Assembly (NCBI GenBank): GCA_029204225.1
Contig: CM055103.1
Span: 3,565,224-3,629,223, forward strand
Length of the DNA stretch: 64,000 nt
From: Diphasiastrum complanatum
Taxonomy: Eukaryota > Streptophyta > Lycopodiopsida > Lycopodiales > Lycopodiaceae
Reading direction: 5' to 3'
This document shows, one piece after another, positions 14,562 to 25,964 of this stretch (the first letter of the stretch is position 1; the number at the start of each line of letters is the position of its first letter). Position numbers and translations under genes: made by a program. Below the pieces are notes generated by a model that worked only from the letters and a program-made list of their open reading frames with translations, ran no database searches and was not told the DNA's origin.

Positions 14562-15737
14562 AATGATGGGAGGCTCCTGGGAATCTTGCTTCACGTCATG
14601 CCTCAAAGTGGATTGCAGGAGCCCATCGTTGTTATCTGCCACACAATTTGGTTCTTAATACTGTCTGCCTCGACTTTATGGAGAAGGTGCAGTACCATTC
14701 AATAAAGATTCGCCGCGAAGCCAATAAAAGTCCCCAATAACTACATCTCGTATGTGTCGTGGGACCGCCACCAGTTTTGGTGGGGGATACTGTTGGAGGG
14801 TTTGCGGATCCCAAGGCAACCCTAACCCTAGTTAATAAGTGAGAGGGATTTGGCACCCTACGTGTGTAAGTCTAACCCGATGATCACATAGAGATTTGAT
14901 TAATTACAAGTCAATAAAAGGATTTTAGGCCTTTTTGTGGGACTTTTAATGTCGCAGGGCCTAAATCTCAAGTTACTGAATGAAGTTGGGTTTTCCTCCA
15001 ATTTTGGATGGTTCCTGCTCTTTTTTAAATTTGAGTAATTAGGGAGGCAGAAATGGAATAATAGGATTTAGAGACCAAAGTTCTCCTCTCTACTATAAAA
15101 AGGGACCAACTCAAGTTCTACACATGTTCATTTCCTCATTTCAATAAAGCAGATTGGTTCTCTTGTGAAATGGATTGATGAATGTCCTTGCTCTCTATCA
15201 CTTTTCTTCCATCTCTCATGCTTTTTTTGGATTTTGCTAATTGTTGGATCTGATTGTTATTGGGATTGCATGTTATTATACTTTTTATGAGGGAGAAAGG
15301 GAGAGAGAGAATGAGTAAGCTATCTTTGTTGTGGATGTAGTGTTAATGTTTAGGGTTAATGGATGTTAGAGTTAGATATGGATCTTCATTCATGCTGAAA
15401 TTTGAACTATACTATTGCTCTCATGGAAACGAATCTACGCGTGACAACTAACTTCGTCTCTTTGATGCTAGATTGACTGGATCTTGATTTGAGGTTAGGC
15501 AAGGAAAGAATCCCACTACAGTCACTCTGCAGAAATGAACTAAAACTGCCACAGGCAAAAAAGGCGACAATGTCGGGATTTTGCAAAAAAGACGACAATG
15601 TCCTTAAATCCCATTTAGGGTAGCCCTACAATTTGCCAGTGTCATTTCCATAACATTTGAGGCACTTTGGAAAAAGCGAAAAATGTGACTCTGCACATTT
15701 ACTTGTAATTCTTGACAGGCGATAGTGTTGCTAAAAT
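14562..15737 (+). repeat. Ty3 3' end plus LTR, copy 2 (LTR from 14791)
   Basis: A close direct repeat of 5350-6557. The polypurine-like TTTGGTGGGGGATAC ends just before the LTR start TGTTGGAGGG at 14791. Homology ends at 15737. Together with copy 1 it brackets the pol and gag-pro remnants, but their inverted order (pol before gag) shows at least two partial elements in tandem rather than one simple insertion. Confidence 0.75.
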
Positions 15738-15759
15738 TTGCAATAAACTTAGGTCCCAA

Positions 15760-15985
15760 TTAATTTCCTATGGACATAATTGTCCTTTGAGGATGGTTCA
15801 CTTTGAGTATGGTGGAGAATTGGAATTCGGACCCATTGGATGCTAGCCAATTTCTACCTCCCTATTTATTTGAATTCTAAAATATGTATGAATATCGTTG
15901 CTCTTTATTCGCTAACTTGATTTTTAGGCCTCTAATTAATTTAACTCCCACATGGCCTACCAATCACTTGTAATCCTAACTATTC
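15760..15985 (-). repeat. inverted fragment of a related LTR
   Basis: Read on the minus strand this resembles the middle of the LTR at 14791-15737: sequence around TAGGCCT and CAAGTTAG, then AGGGAGGTAGAAATTGGC, in the same order and spacing class. It is more diverged than copies 1 and 2 and has no clear ends. Confidence 0.5.
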
Positions 15986-15992
15986 AATGAGA

Positions 15993-16559
15993 TCAGAGAA
16001 ATAAGTGTGCCTTTACTGCTCCCAAACACCATGTTACCCTGTTAGAAGTAAAGATCTTCCGTAATGCCCTGTAGCAGGTTTCACCATCCAAAAATTGTCC
16101 CAAATTTGGCCCTACGGTACCCAAATAACGAATGTAGCCCATCAATAGGTCACCTGCACTCCGCTCACTGCAATGGCGATGAAAACTCCCTGAAAGGTTT
16201 TTGTCCCTAGTCAGTGACATCGCTCTATTTGTTGGCTCTGAGCAACAAGGGCAGAACTCGGAGGAGATGTCTTCCTCAGCATGAAATCCATTTTTCCTTT
16301 TTTGTTTTTTGTTTTTCGTTGTAAATTTTTTTACAAGATTCTGTTTGTGAGGCTCCACTATTTTCTTCATTAAAAATTTTATTATTGTTCTAGAAGAATC
16401 CATGTGTTCTCTTCATGAAATAGATTTGGATTATTGTAAGTATTAAAACAAGGGCATTGTGGCAAGCCGCAGGGCCCTACCTTTGCAATACATGGTAAAC
16501 TGGACTTTATTGGAGAAACAATCAGTGTTTTTCTTAAGCACATACATAATACACTGGCG
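15993..16559. other. no confident feature
   Basis: A minus-strand open frame of 136 codons lies at 16403-15993 but shows no family I recognise. It sits immediately downstream of the helicase/endonuclease relic and could be its flank. Confidence 0.35.
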
Positions 16560-17800
16560 AATGATTTGACCAATAGACGTATGTCAATCCGGATAAATTT
16601 TCCAAATTTTGCATGTTTGTCCAGACATGATCCAATTGTATGCCATCTATAGTTGTTGGTTGTTGAAAAGATAGGTGTATGTTATATTGAGACATAAACG
16701 AGCAATTTTCTGGAGATTTTTATTTACGTTTAATGCATAAATATTCAGGTCACCGATTATAACAATTGGTGTGGTTTTGGGAATGTTTTTAAGTATTATG
16801 TTTAGTTGTTCAATAAACGTGGAAATGATAGAATTTGGTTGTCTGTATATTGCAGTTATGTGTAGCTTATAAGTTTCATAAGTAAATGTAACATGAAAAT
16901 TTCAGCGTGCAGTGTATTATATAATTGAACATGATCAAGGTGTTGAGTTTCATGATATAATATTGTTGATCCTGTTTTGGCATAATTGTCAATGGCTTTG
17001 AAGGTTGTTGGGAAATAAAGTTGGTGATGATGAGTCTGTTTTTTGTAAACATAAAATGTGGCGATGTCATTACATTATAATCATTTTGAATATTTTGTGT
17101 GTATTTAGATAATGATCTAGTGTTTAGCGATTGAATAATGAGGTGTATTTTTGCATAGGTCTACATATTTGGGATCTAAAAATTCCATTTTGATGTTGGT
17201 CTTAGGCGTGTCATTTCTTGTTGTACAGACGAATCAATTTTAAAATGGTTGGAGGTCAATGGCGATGTGATGTATATATTTTCAGGTTTTTGGACTCGTA
17301 TTAGGGCTGTATACATTAAACCATGTTTTGAAACATGTTTTGGATTGAATGCTAGTTCAGTTATTGTCAAACCATGTGCTCGATGTATTGTTCTTGCTAT
17401 TGCTATTTTGATTGGGAATTGTTTTCTTGTAACGTTAATTTGAAATTCTTTCGTGATTTGATGTATTGGAGTCCATGTTCAATTTATGTTGTTGGTTTTG
17501 TATATGTGTACGTGATTTGGTCGGGTGTTTTTGCCAATTTCATACAATGTCTTCTGCAGAGGTCATGGTTATTAAATTGTATTCATACAATGTCTTCTAC
17601 AGAGGTCATGGTTTGAGTTTGGAAAATGTCATCTGCCCCATTGACAAGTCCATCTTCAACATCTATGTGTGTGGCACAAAGTTCAGCCAACATACCTTGC
17701 TTGACATAAATGGTTTCTATTAATGATGATGTGCGAATGGTGTTTGTGGTATTAGTATTGTAGGATTGCAATTAGGACTATGAATGTCAATTGCTTGTAA
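16560..17800 (-). pseudogene. PIF1-like helicase plus endonuclease relic (Helentron-like)
   Basis: On the minus strand, going left from 17800, the translation shows IDVEDGLVNGADDIF (about 17680-17640), the segment near the C-terminal half of PIF1 helicases. Next is FPIKIAIARTIHRAHGLTI followed by LMYTALIRV and ENIYITSPL (about 17410-17240), matching PIF1 helicase motifs V-VI (the Q/HxG and LYVALSR boxes). Further left, about 17000-16560, IDGIQLDHVWTN and a YWSNHSPVYY-like box match the C-terminal part of an endonuclease/exonuclease/phosphatase domain. Helicase followed by such an endonuclease is the arrangement of Helentron-type rolling-circle transposons. Frameshifts and stops are frequent. 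No Rep (HUH) domain or terminal structure was found. Confidence 0.55.
17547..17612. repeat. short tandem duplication inside the helicase relic
   Basis: A unit starting CATACAATGTCTTCT and ending GAGGTCATGGTT occurs twice, about 43 bp apart, differing by a few bases. It disrupts the helicase frame. Confidence 0.6.
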
Positions 17801-17830
17801 ACATAATTCTGTACTCGTGACTATATGATA

Positions 17831-19174
17831 AATTTGGTGGTTGCATTGTTGTATGTCTTTGTTTGTATAAAACAAGTGTGGTAAATTGGGCATGTGTGGT
17901 GGTGTTTTATGACAATGTTCATTTAACCGTTAAGACCTAGTTGGGAGAAATAATAAGTGACCAAGAGTTGTGTAAGTGAATAAGAAACTTATGTGTGAAG
18001 ATATTGCATCTAAAGATGGAAAATCTACAACTTGTTTGATTGATGATTGTCGCGTGCAACAAATTGTGGAAGATGTATGCAAAAAAGTTCTCTCACAAAG
18101 CCAAGTCTGTGGCTTATGAGAAGGGTAATCTTGATATTTTGAGTAAAAAATATTTTCTCTTTTCAATAAAAATCTTTGAATGACTAAGAGCATAATGTTA
18201 AGATTTATCTTAGTGCTTATAAATTAGTTATTAGATTAGTTGGAGTTAAGGTATCTTCAATATGCTTGTTAAAAGATCGTTGGATGTGAGCAATGTTTGT
18301 CATTAGTGTGTACATTGTACTGCATGTGACAAAAAATAGTAGCAAGTGTTTATTGGTGATGGTAATTGGACAAGCTACGGTAGAAACACATCACAAACTT
18401 AAGATTCTTTGAGCCTATTGTAAAATGTGCTTCAAGATGCTACATCAATTATTGAAGAATAAAATTCCAGACTTATGTGGAGGACATAATGGTCTTCATG
18501 TGAATTATCTTCAAATTCTACAATTTTGTATATGTTGTGTATAGTCTTGTGTGCTGGTGTTAGTGTTAAATGAAATAATCATTAAGAAGGGGCGTCGGAA
18601 AACATAATGACTATTTTATTTATTTAAATCATGATGAAATAGCTATGCAGTGTTCATATATCCAGTCCTTCAATGAACAAACATAAGAGCCAAAGTTTAT
18701 TAGAGTCAAAGTATGAGTTCCTAAGCACCAAACTCAATGTTGTAGTTTTATAGGTTCTGGGATGGTGGAAGTTTAGAAGTCATTATTCAAGGTTCTACCA
18801 TATGTTGTCTTAGATATACAAGTCCGAGAAACTATGTATAGACTAGTTGGATTGCAGGTTGGAGTAATGATGGTGGCTACCCCCCTCCACACGTGGATAG
18901 TATATGTATGTTTCCTCTCTAGTTAGTAAAGTGTTCTCTTCATAAGTTATCCGGTTTCTTGGGGCTTGTTAATTTGCTCTATCCATTGATCATGAGTTTC
19001 AGGTCTGACTCTTTATGGATAGTGGAGGTCCATGCTTGTGTGATGTACAAAACCCTAGCATCTAGCCTAGCCATTCTACACATTTGTTGTGTGTGATCAA
19101 AATTCCAAATCTATTTGTAAGCTTGGAGGACCACAGGTCCAGATAATATTGTGTAAGTATCAAGCTACATAAGC
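17831..19174. other. no confident feature
   Basis: AT-rich sequence with short frames only. If the Helentron reading is right, a Rep-encoding part would lie here on the minus strand, but no HUH motif could be seen. Confidence 0.35.
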
Positions 19175-19465
19175 TCATAAAAGACCATCCACAACCCCGT
19201 TTTGTCCATATGTGAAGATATGATTTGTACTAATACATTCAAATTCATTAGCAATTTCCAGGAAGAAATCCTTCCAAAAATGTACCAATAACTTGGTACC
19301 TTTGAGAGCAAGAAGCCTGCTCCTCCACAATAGAAGCATCCAATGTACAAGAAAGAGTTGCAGGCAATGGTAAATGTCGTAAAGTGCGGAGGAGCTACTT
19401 GTATGGTGCAGCATTTTGTGTCTACACAAGCACAATACAGTAGAACATGTTTGTAGCCAGTTCAC
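19175..19465 (-). pseudogene. possible Ty3 integrase scrap
   Basis: The minus-strand translation has FWKDFFLEIANEFECIST then TYGQNGVVDGLL, which resembles the integrase core region ending in HPxTDGQxExVNxxL. It is short, diverged and lacks catalytic context. Confidence 0.35.
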
Positions 19466-20435
19466 TCTTCAATAAAATGAGTTACTTTTCTTGATACCTA
19501 GTAATTTCTTCCAGCAGCTCACTCTATATGAATCTCCTCTTGATAATTTTACAAAAATTAAGGATAAAAGCTTAAATGGGCACAGTAACATTTAACAAAC
19601 TTTAATTTAACCTGCCTTCCAAATTCACACACTGTCAAGAGAGAGGACAGAATGGTAACAGAGATATAGGTTCAAAGGTGAAAAAAGTTTCTTTTTGAGA
19701 CCTAGGTAGATATGCAAACACAAACTTTCAAAGAACTCCTGCTTGCCATCTTTTTACAGCGATTAAAAAATACGCTTTCGTACAGTAGGTTCTTGCAACT
19801 AAAACTGAGCATGTATAGCAGCTTCAACTCTCTCCAGAGCAGGATGAAACAATTCCATGTACCTAACTTCAGTAAATAATGGATTTAAGCACTCCAGATC
19901 ATAGTCCCCCAAAAGATTTCTAAAAAAAATTACGTACTTTTTTACAAAGGAAAACAAGCGCAATACTGTAATATTATCGCTGTTCCTGCCATTTCTCTAC
20001 CTCGCTCAGCTCTGATACAAAGGAGAGTAATGGGGCAAAAAGCTAGCTAGCCTGAAGGAATTCTAGGATGATATGGCGCTCGAGATCGCTGGAGTCATCT
20101 ACACTGGATAGACGTAGATGGTTGAGAGATAGATATGCGAGCTTGAAACAGTCATCCAGGAGATTAGATTGAGACAACATGCAGGGGCTGCACAGCAGGC
20201 TTCTCTAGGAGGTAGGTTTCTGTTCATGTGAAATAATATCATGCAGATGGTCAACAGTTTATGATTCACAAGCTATGAATACTCAAGGTCAGGATACAGA
20301 TGCGCTTGGAATGAATGTCAGTCAGTATACGGATGCATTTGGAATCAATGTGGCCACTGCAGTCAGAGGTTCTCATTAACTGAAATTGTTGGAGCATTCC
20401 AGGACCTGTTTTTTTATGTTAAAAAAAAACGTTCC
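19466..20435. other. region downstream of APC8 with no confident feature
   Basis: Non-coding sequence between an integrase scrap and the hairpin module at 20436. Nothing in it could be assigned. Confidence 0.35.
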
Positions 20436-20488
20436 GGAACGTACTGTACGTTCTGTACAGTACGTTCCGACCCAAAAAGGGTCGGAAC
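20436..20488. repeat. two abutting perfect hairpins
   Basis: GGAACGTACTGTAC, loop GTTCT, then its exact complement form a 14-bp stem (20436-20468). Overlapping it, GTTCCGACCC, loop AAAAA, then its exact complement form a 10-bp stem (20464-20488). An A9 run precedes them. The module lies about 230 bp past the APC8 stop and resembles in style the palindromic ends of the hAT element at 42-49 kb. Confidence 0.85.
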
Positions 20489-20720
20489 GGGTCTCTAAGC
20501 TCCAGATAGGGAGTTTAAATAAATGTTCTAGTAGAGGAGGGAATGGTATCTGAAAGGATCCTGACAATTACCAACTGTCAATGCAATACAATAAACACAC
20601 TTTACAACTTGTGAATAGCCTATCAATCTGAAACAAATTAACATAAAGACCAGTACGGCAGGTCATAAGGATCACAGACAGTCAAAAGGTTTGATATACG
20701 TGCAAAGCCCCTATTGCATG

Positions 20721-23700
20721 TTATGGTGTGAACTGCTCGATATCCATCGAGGGCATTGTCAATGTGTGCTGTTGCACACTTCTGATTTCCCGGAATAAAG
20801 CTTTTGCATCCTCCTTAGCCTGCACATCAGGTAAACCACACACTATTGAAAACATCGACTTCCAAATGCGACAGAAGAGTACAAACTTCAGCAAAAACTC
20901 ATGTGCATCAAAACACCTAAAGCCAGTGGAGACATTAGCAAATGGAAAGTTACTTCTTGGAAGCTTTTGAGAAAAAAATTCAGAGCTTCTCGTATGTCTC
21001 ATTTAGATCTATATATATATACAGCTTCTAGTTTTACTGCTATTTCATAGAATCATGGAGGCAACAAATTACTATAAAAATCATATACTTATTAATGTGC
21101 AAACTTACTTTGCCTCCATAATCCATGAGTCTCGTGCAATATCTTTCACACTCTTCGAGCAAGCCTTGGTTTTTACAGTGCATGGCGAGGAATTGCAATG
21201 CCTCAACAACATCTTGCCCTTCACTCTGATCAGTTTCCATTCTTTCAAGATTTTCCTTGTAATAATATGCTGCTTGATCAGCCTGCCCGAGCTGATTATG
21301 CAACTTGGCTAGTTTGTGTAAAGCAATACCTTCACGATCATTATTGCTAACTGCACGCCTGTAGCACCTAATGGCAGCATCATGCATCGATAGCTGCTCA
21401 CTTTCATAGCATTGCCCCATAGCACACCACATACGAGCGTCATGAGGTCTCAATTGAGTAGCTCGACGGTAATAGTACAGAGCATAGTAAGGCATAGCAA
21501 GTATTTCATATGTTTGTCCAAGTCCATACCATGCTCTATAATCTCTAGGATTTATGTCCACCGCTCTACGATATGCGTCAATGGCTGCAGGAGTATTTTT
21601 CATTTCAACGTACTCATGCCCCATAAGTGTCCAGGCTGAAAGGTATTTTCGGTTCAGCTTTAGAGCTCGCTTAAAATAAAGTACAGCCTTTTCATGTTGA
21701 GCTTTAAGACTGTAATAGTTTCCAATAATACAACATGTCTCAGGCCGGTATTTATCAGTAAGAACTGCTTTATGTGCCAGGTGACTTAAAGCTGCATAGC
21801 ATTCCTTAACATACAAAATATTTGAATAAGTATCCATTCCTTCAATTCGATAAGGGTCAGTTCGTAGAAGTTCTTCAAAGAGACCTTCTGCATCATCAAA
21901 CTCACGTAGGTTGTAATGTGCTGTTGCTGTCTGAGCGAGTACGTAATCGCTGCCAGGAAACAACAAATGAATGGAGCGGTAACGAGCCAAACTCTCAGAA
22001 TTCTTTTGTAAGTCCAAATAAACACTGGCAATAAAAAAATCTCTCATCCAATGCTCATTAAGGTTCAATGTGGGTAGAACATCAGGATCTGTGCACAAGG
22101 CCTGGAGTTCAAGCCAAGCACTCCAATTCCAAGGATAGGCATTTACTGATGCACAAAGGACAGCTCGAGCCTCCGTCTTGCAATCACGTTCATATAAGAC
22201 CACCCCATACAGATAACTTCCAAAAGCATCTAAATTGCCTTTGCCAAACTGCAATGAAAGCTCTTGCTCCAATCCCACAAGCTCAGGATTAACAACATCA
22301 CTTCGACCTAGAGGTCCTGCAACTTCAATGATCTCCTCCTCCTTTCTTTTCTCTCCTGCCTTGAGACAAGGGCTACACAGGTTCAGGAACTGATGAGTTA
22401 AATCAAGCTCTCAAGAAAAACGAAACACTGAGATATAAATCAGAAGGCATCCCTTTGAAAGTACGTATTTCTGCCAACCAAATAGCAAAACTAATCAAAA
22501 GCAAAACTGTCTTCCTCTCCTTAGTTTTGGCACATGAATCTATCTTACTTGAAATGTTTAAAGATTACAACACTTCCCAAGTGATAAAGGTTGATGTAGG
22601 GGAGAACATAAAGTATGAGATCTTTTCATGCAAGAGTAAAAGCAAAAGATCAGACAACTTGAAGATTTGAAGTATTTGAGGGCACATTGGCCTGAAGATT
22701 GTCTGGTATTTTTAGTGAAGGTCAACATGGTGGTCCGTTACAAAATGGAAGATAGCTGGGCAAAGCTCTGAGAGTGATATCAAGGACTCACATGTTAAGT
22801 TTCTGCTGCCTGCCAATTACAACACTGAGAAGCTTCGGGAGTACCAGGAACCTAGATGAAGCATATTCACCAGAGAAAATTTGCTCCTAAGGCCAAAATC
22901 TGAACAAAAAGAACCAGCTATATGAATCTAGTTTTATGCATGTAGCATTGGCTGACATACTTTCATGAGAAACTATACATTTCATGTGGTTGCACTTTCT
23001 TATATAATACTGTTCCTACAAATAAAGAGAAAGCCTTTCCAAATCACAATTTTTAATTGTGAGAAACTGCAATTTCAGGAGTTCATCCAAATGCAATACT
23101 TCGAGCATAAAATGGTAACTGGCAGTATAATAGAGAGTTTCAATTTTCAATGAACTTGTTGCAAACTAAATTCATCTTTAAGGGTGCTAGCGAGAATATC
23201 TATACTACATTTGCTTGAAGAAGTACTTTCTAAATTCTGAAAGGAAAACAAAGTTTATTAATGGCAAATCACCCAGAGATCTCAAATATATACAATATAA
23301 GTAAGAAACTACTATGATATAGATTTAATGACCTGAACCCAGAGACATTGCAACAAATAATAAACAGCAACTGTACTTGTACGTTTGCACATTCTACCAA
23401 ACCAACTAATCCTGCCCCCTTGAACACAAGTGTTAACAAGAGATTTGCACTCTTATGAGGCCTTTCTATGCATACAGAAATTACAAGATCTTTTGCCCTA
23501 CCAAATGGATCTTTGACAATTTGTTGCTGAGACTTAACTTTGTGCCATTTCCAACCCTTTCACAGTATCTCACAGTCTAGCAACCATGATCCATCTGTGG
23601 ATAATCTTTACACCTGAAGTCTAGGAGGAGATAATCTTAAGCTCACAGACTTGAAGAAACCTCACATGTCACATCGCGCAGTCTTTTATGTGACACTAAA

Positions 23701-25903
23701 CATGCAGAGGTACACAATCTTTTATACCTGGTGTTTTGCTCTAGTGTACATACAAGATTTTTCCAGATTGGAAGGCCTCAATGAGCATGATATTTGAAAA
23801 TTTGGAATGCATAAAAATGGATCACAAGAAAAAAAACCAGGTTCTGATAGACCAATTTTGTGCAGGCAAATCCTGTCAGAGATTGGATAAACCTCTTTTG
23901 CCCAAAGCATTTGCCAAAATAGCATTAAAACCATTTTTCAAAGGAAATTTAGCTACAAAAAATCTGCTTTGGCTTAGATACTCGATCACGATCCCAGCAA
24001 GAAAAAGAAGGGAACAGAATGAGCTGAATTAGAATTGTAAATAGCATAGTCAGTTCTCAGGTCTCATTATGCAAAGGAGGGGGGGGCTAGACGAGATAGT
24101 CATGGTGCAAACTGTTGAACTTGGAGGGCTGAGCCAAATGGTGGATGTAATAGCACCCACTCCACATGGCGACTTAGACTAAGGAGCTGCTCGATCGGGG
24201 GGCTTGGCACAAACGAGGCTAAGCCATTCGAACGACCTTTGGCTACGGACCATCCATTCATGGAGCTGGCCTCTCAGTCACTGATTGGGATTCGAGGCAA
24301 GTGACCTAGAATTCACCCACTTAGGAACCTGATCGAGCTCAAAGCTACAAAGAGTCTGATCCAAGAAGGCGGAGTACCCCCGAGAGCCCACTTTTGGGGA
24401 AAAATAGGCAGGCTTGTAAAGCATACCCTAAGCATGATGAGTCCAATCTCAGCCTGGTCCTTGTTTTGGATTTGAAACTTCCAAGTTAGCAATATGGTCA
24501 TGAAATTTGTGAAAACATGATACTATTTTCCCTTTCAATTGTTACGTTAAGTGCCGGAGATCCAAAGGACACTGAAGTCTTCTATGACACCAAAGTGTCC
24601 CCATTACAACTAGTGTTATCAAGAACTTGAATGTTCAAAGCAAGAAAAAGGGGCAATCAGCAAAGAAAATCTTGCCACTTGGAAAACCCGTCGAGAAAGG
24701 GGATACCTGAGAAAGAACAACACCAGATTGTCACAAGAGTCAACTAGCAGGATGATTACAATAACTTACTAGGGACACTAAAAGACATATAAGGTTTAAG
24801 GGAAAGGAAATACATTCAAAAAAGGTTGAAAGGACTGATCGGATCACTGATCATTGATGGAATCCAAATTAATGACAAGCTGTATTGTTGAAAAACACAT
24901 CCACCATAGCATTTCCCCAGATTATTTACTCAGGCATTTACCAACTTTGAGGGATCGTGAATCTGAAAACCACATTTCCCCATGCAAAAAGCTAGGAATA
25001 TAACTAAAATCTTGAGACACGATTGGAGGCAAGATGGAATCCCCTGCTTTGAATGCATATTTTGCGACCCTCCACTCGCCATCCCACATCCTTTGCTGAG
25101 ATGTTGTAGACAGCATGTCCTTCGCTTATAGATAAACTCGAAGAATGCTTTTGATAGGGGGAGCAGATGAGGAACACATACGAAAGAAGTTACCATTATT
25201 CCTTCAAGTCAAAATTTTTATCTCCCAACTTTCAAGCGAGCCAATCAAAACAACAAGAATTGGAATCTGTGAATTTACACAATTATCACCTTCAACTGAG
25301 CTTATTAGCAACTTAACATGTGATTACATGTCATAAGAATTTCAAGGTATAGCAAATGTCAGAAATCATTCTGTAAAATATAAGTACCCCCAATATTGAA
25401 TATGGTTCATATAACTACGTACACAATGATCTTTCCTTTCCTTGCATTTCCATGAATAAAGAAAAATGGACTCAAACAATATGAACATAGTTAGATTGCA
25501 CAAAAAAAGTTGTACAAAGATGGCTTTGTATGCAGGTTTTAGTATTTACCAAATAGGTGGCATAGCAACGCAGGAAAAAGGATTTCTTGTCCAATAAACC
25601 TCTTAGAGCATGTGCTGCCCTTCGGTACTCCCGCATATCAAAAAAGGACTTTGCAAGTAAGAAGGCATCCTCTTCATCATCTTCCTCCTCTTCATTGCTT
25701 GCATTCGTCACACCAATTTGGATTAGATTTTCTCTTCTTTTAGAAGATCTCCCTATCTTTGACTTCTCAATATGGGAAAATGTAGAAGAAAATGGACCTG
25801 CACTACTTGCTTCTTCAGGAAGTCCCACTAGTTGTTCAGCAGCCCTACATGCTCCCACCATTCGCATGGCATGTGAAATAGCATGTGCAGACACCTAGCC
25901 AAG

Positions 25904-25964
<61 letters not shown>

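Noticed and set aside
24070-24500. GC-rich block in APC8 intron 2 as a possible organellar insertion or gene
   Set aside because: No reading frame or motif I recognise; similarity to organellar sequence could not be judged without a search.
25550-25894. APC8 exon 2 starting at 25894 after the upstream TAG acceptor
   Set aside because: A 345-nt exon does not restore the frame after the 131-nt exon 1. The acceptor giving a start at 25844 does, and it rebuilds the conserved KW-A-x-EQLVG junction.
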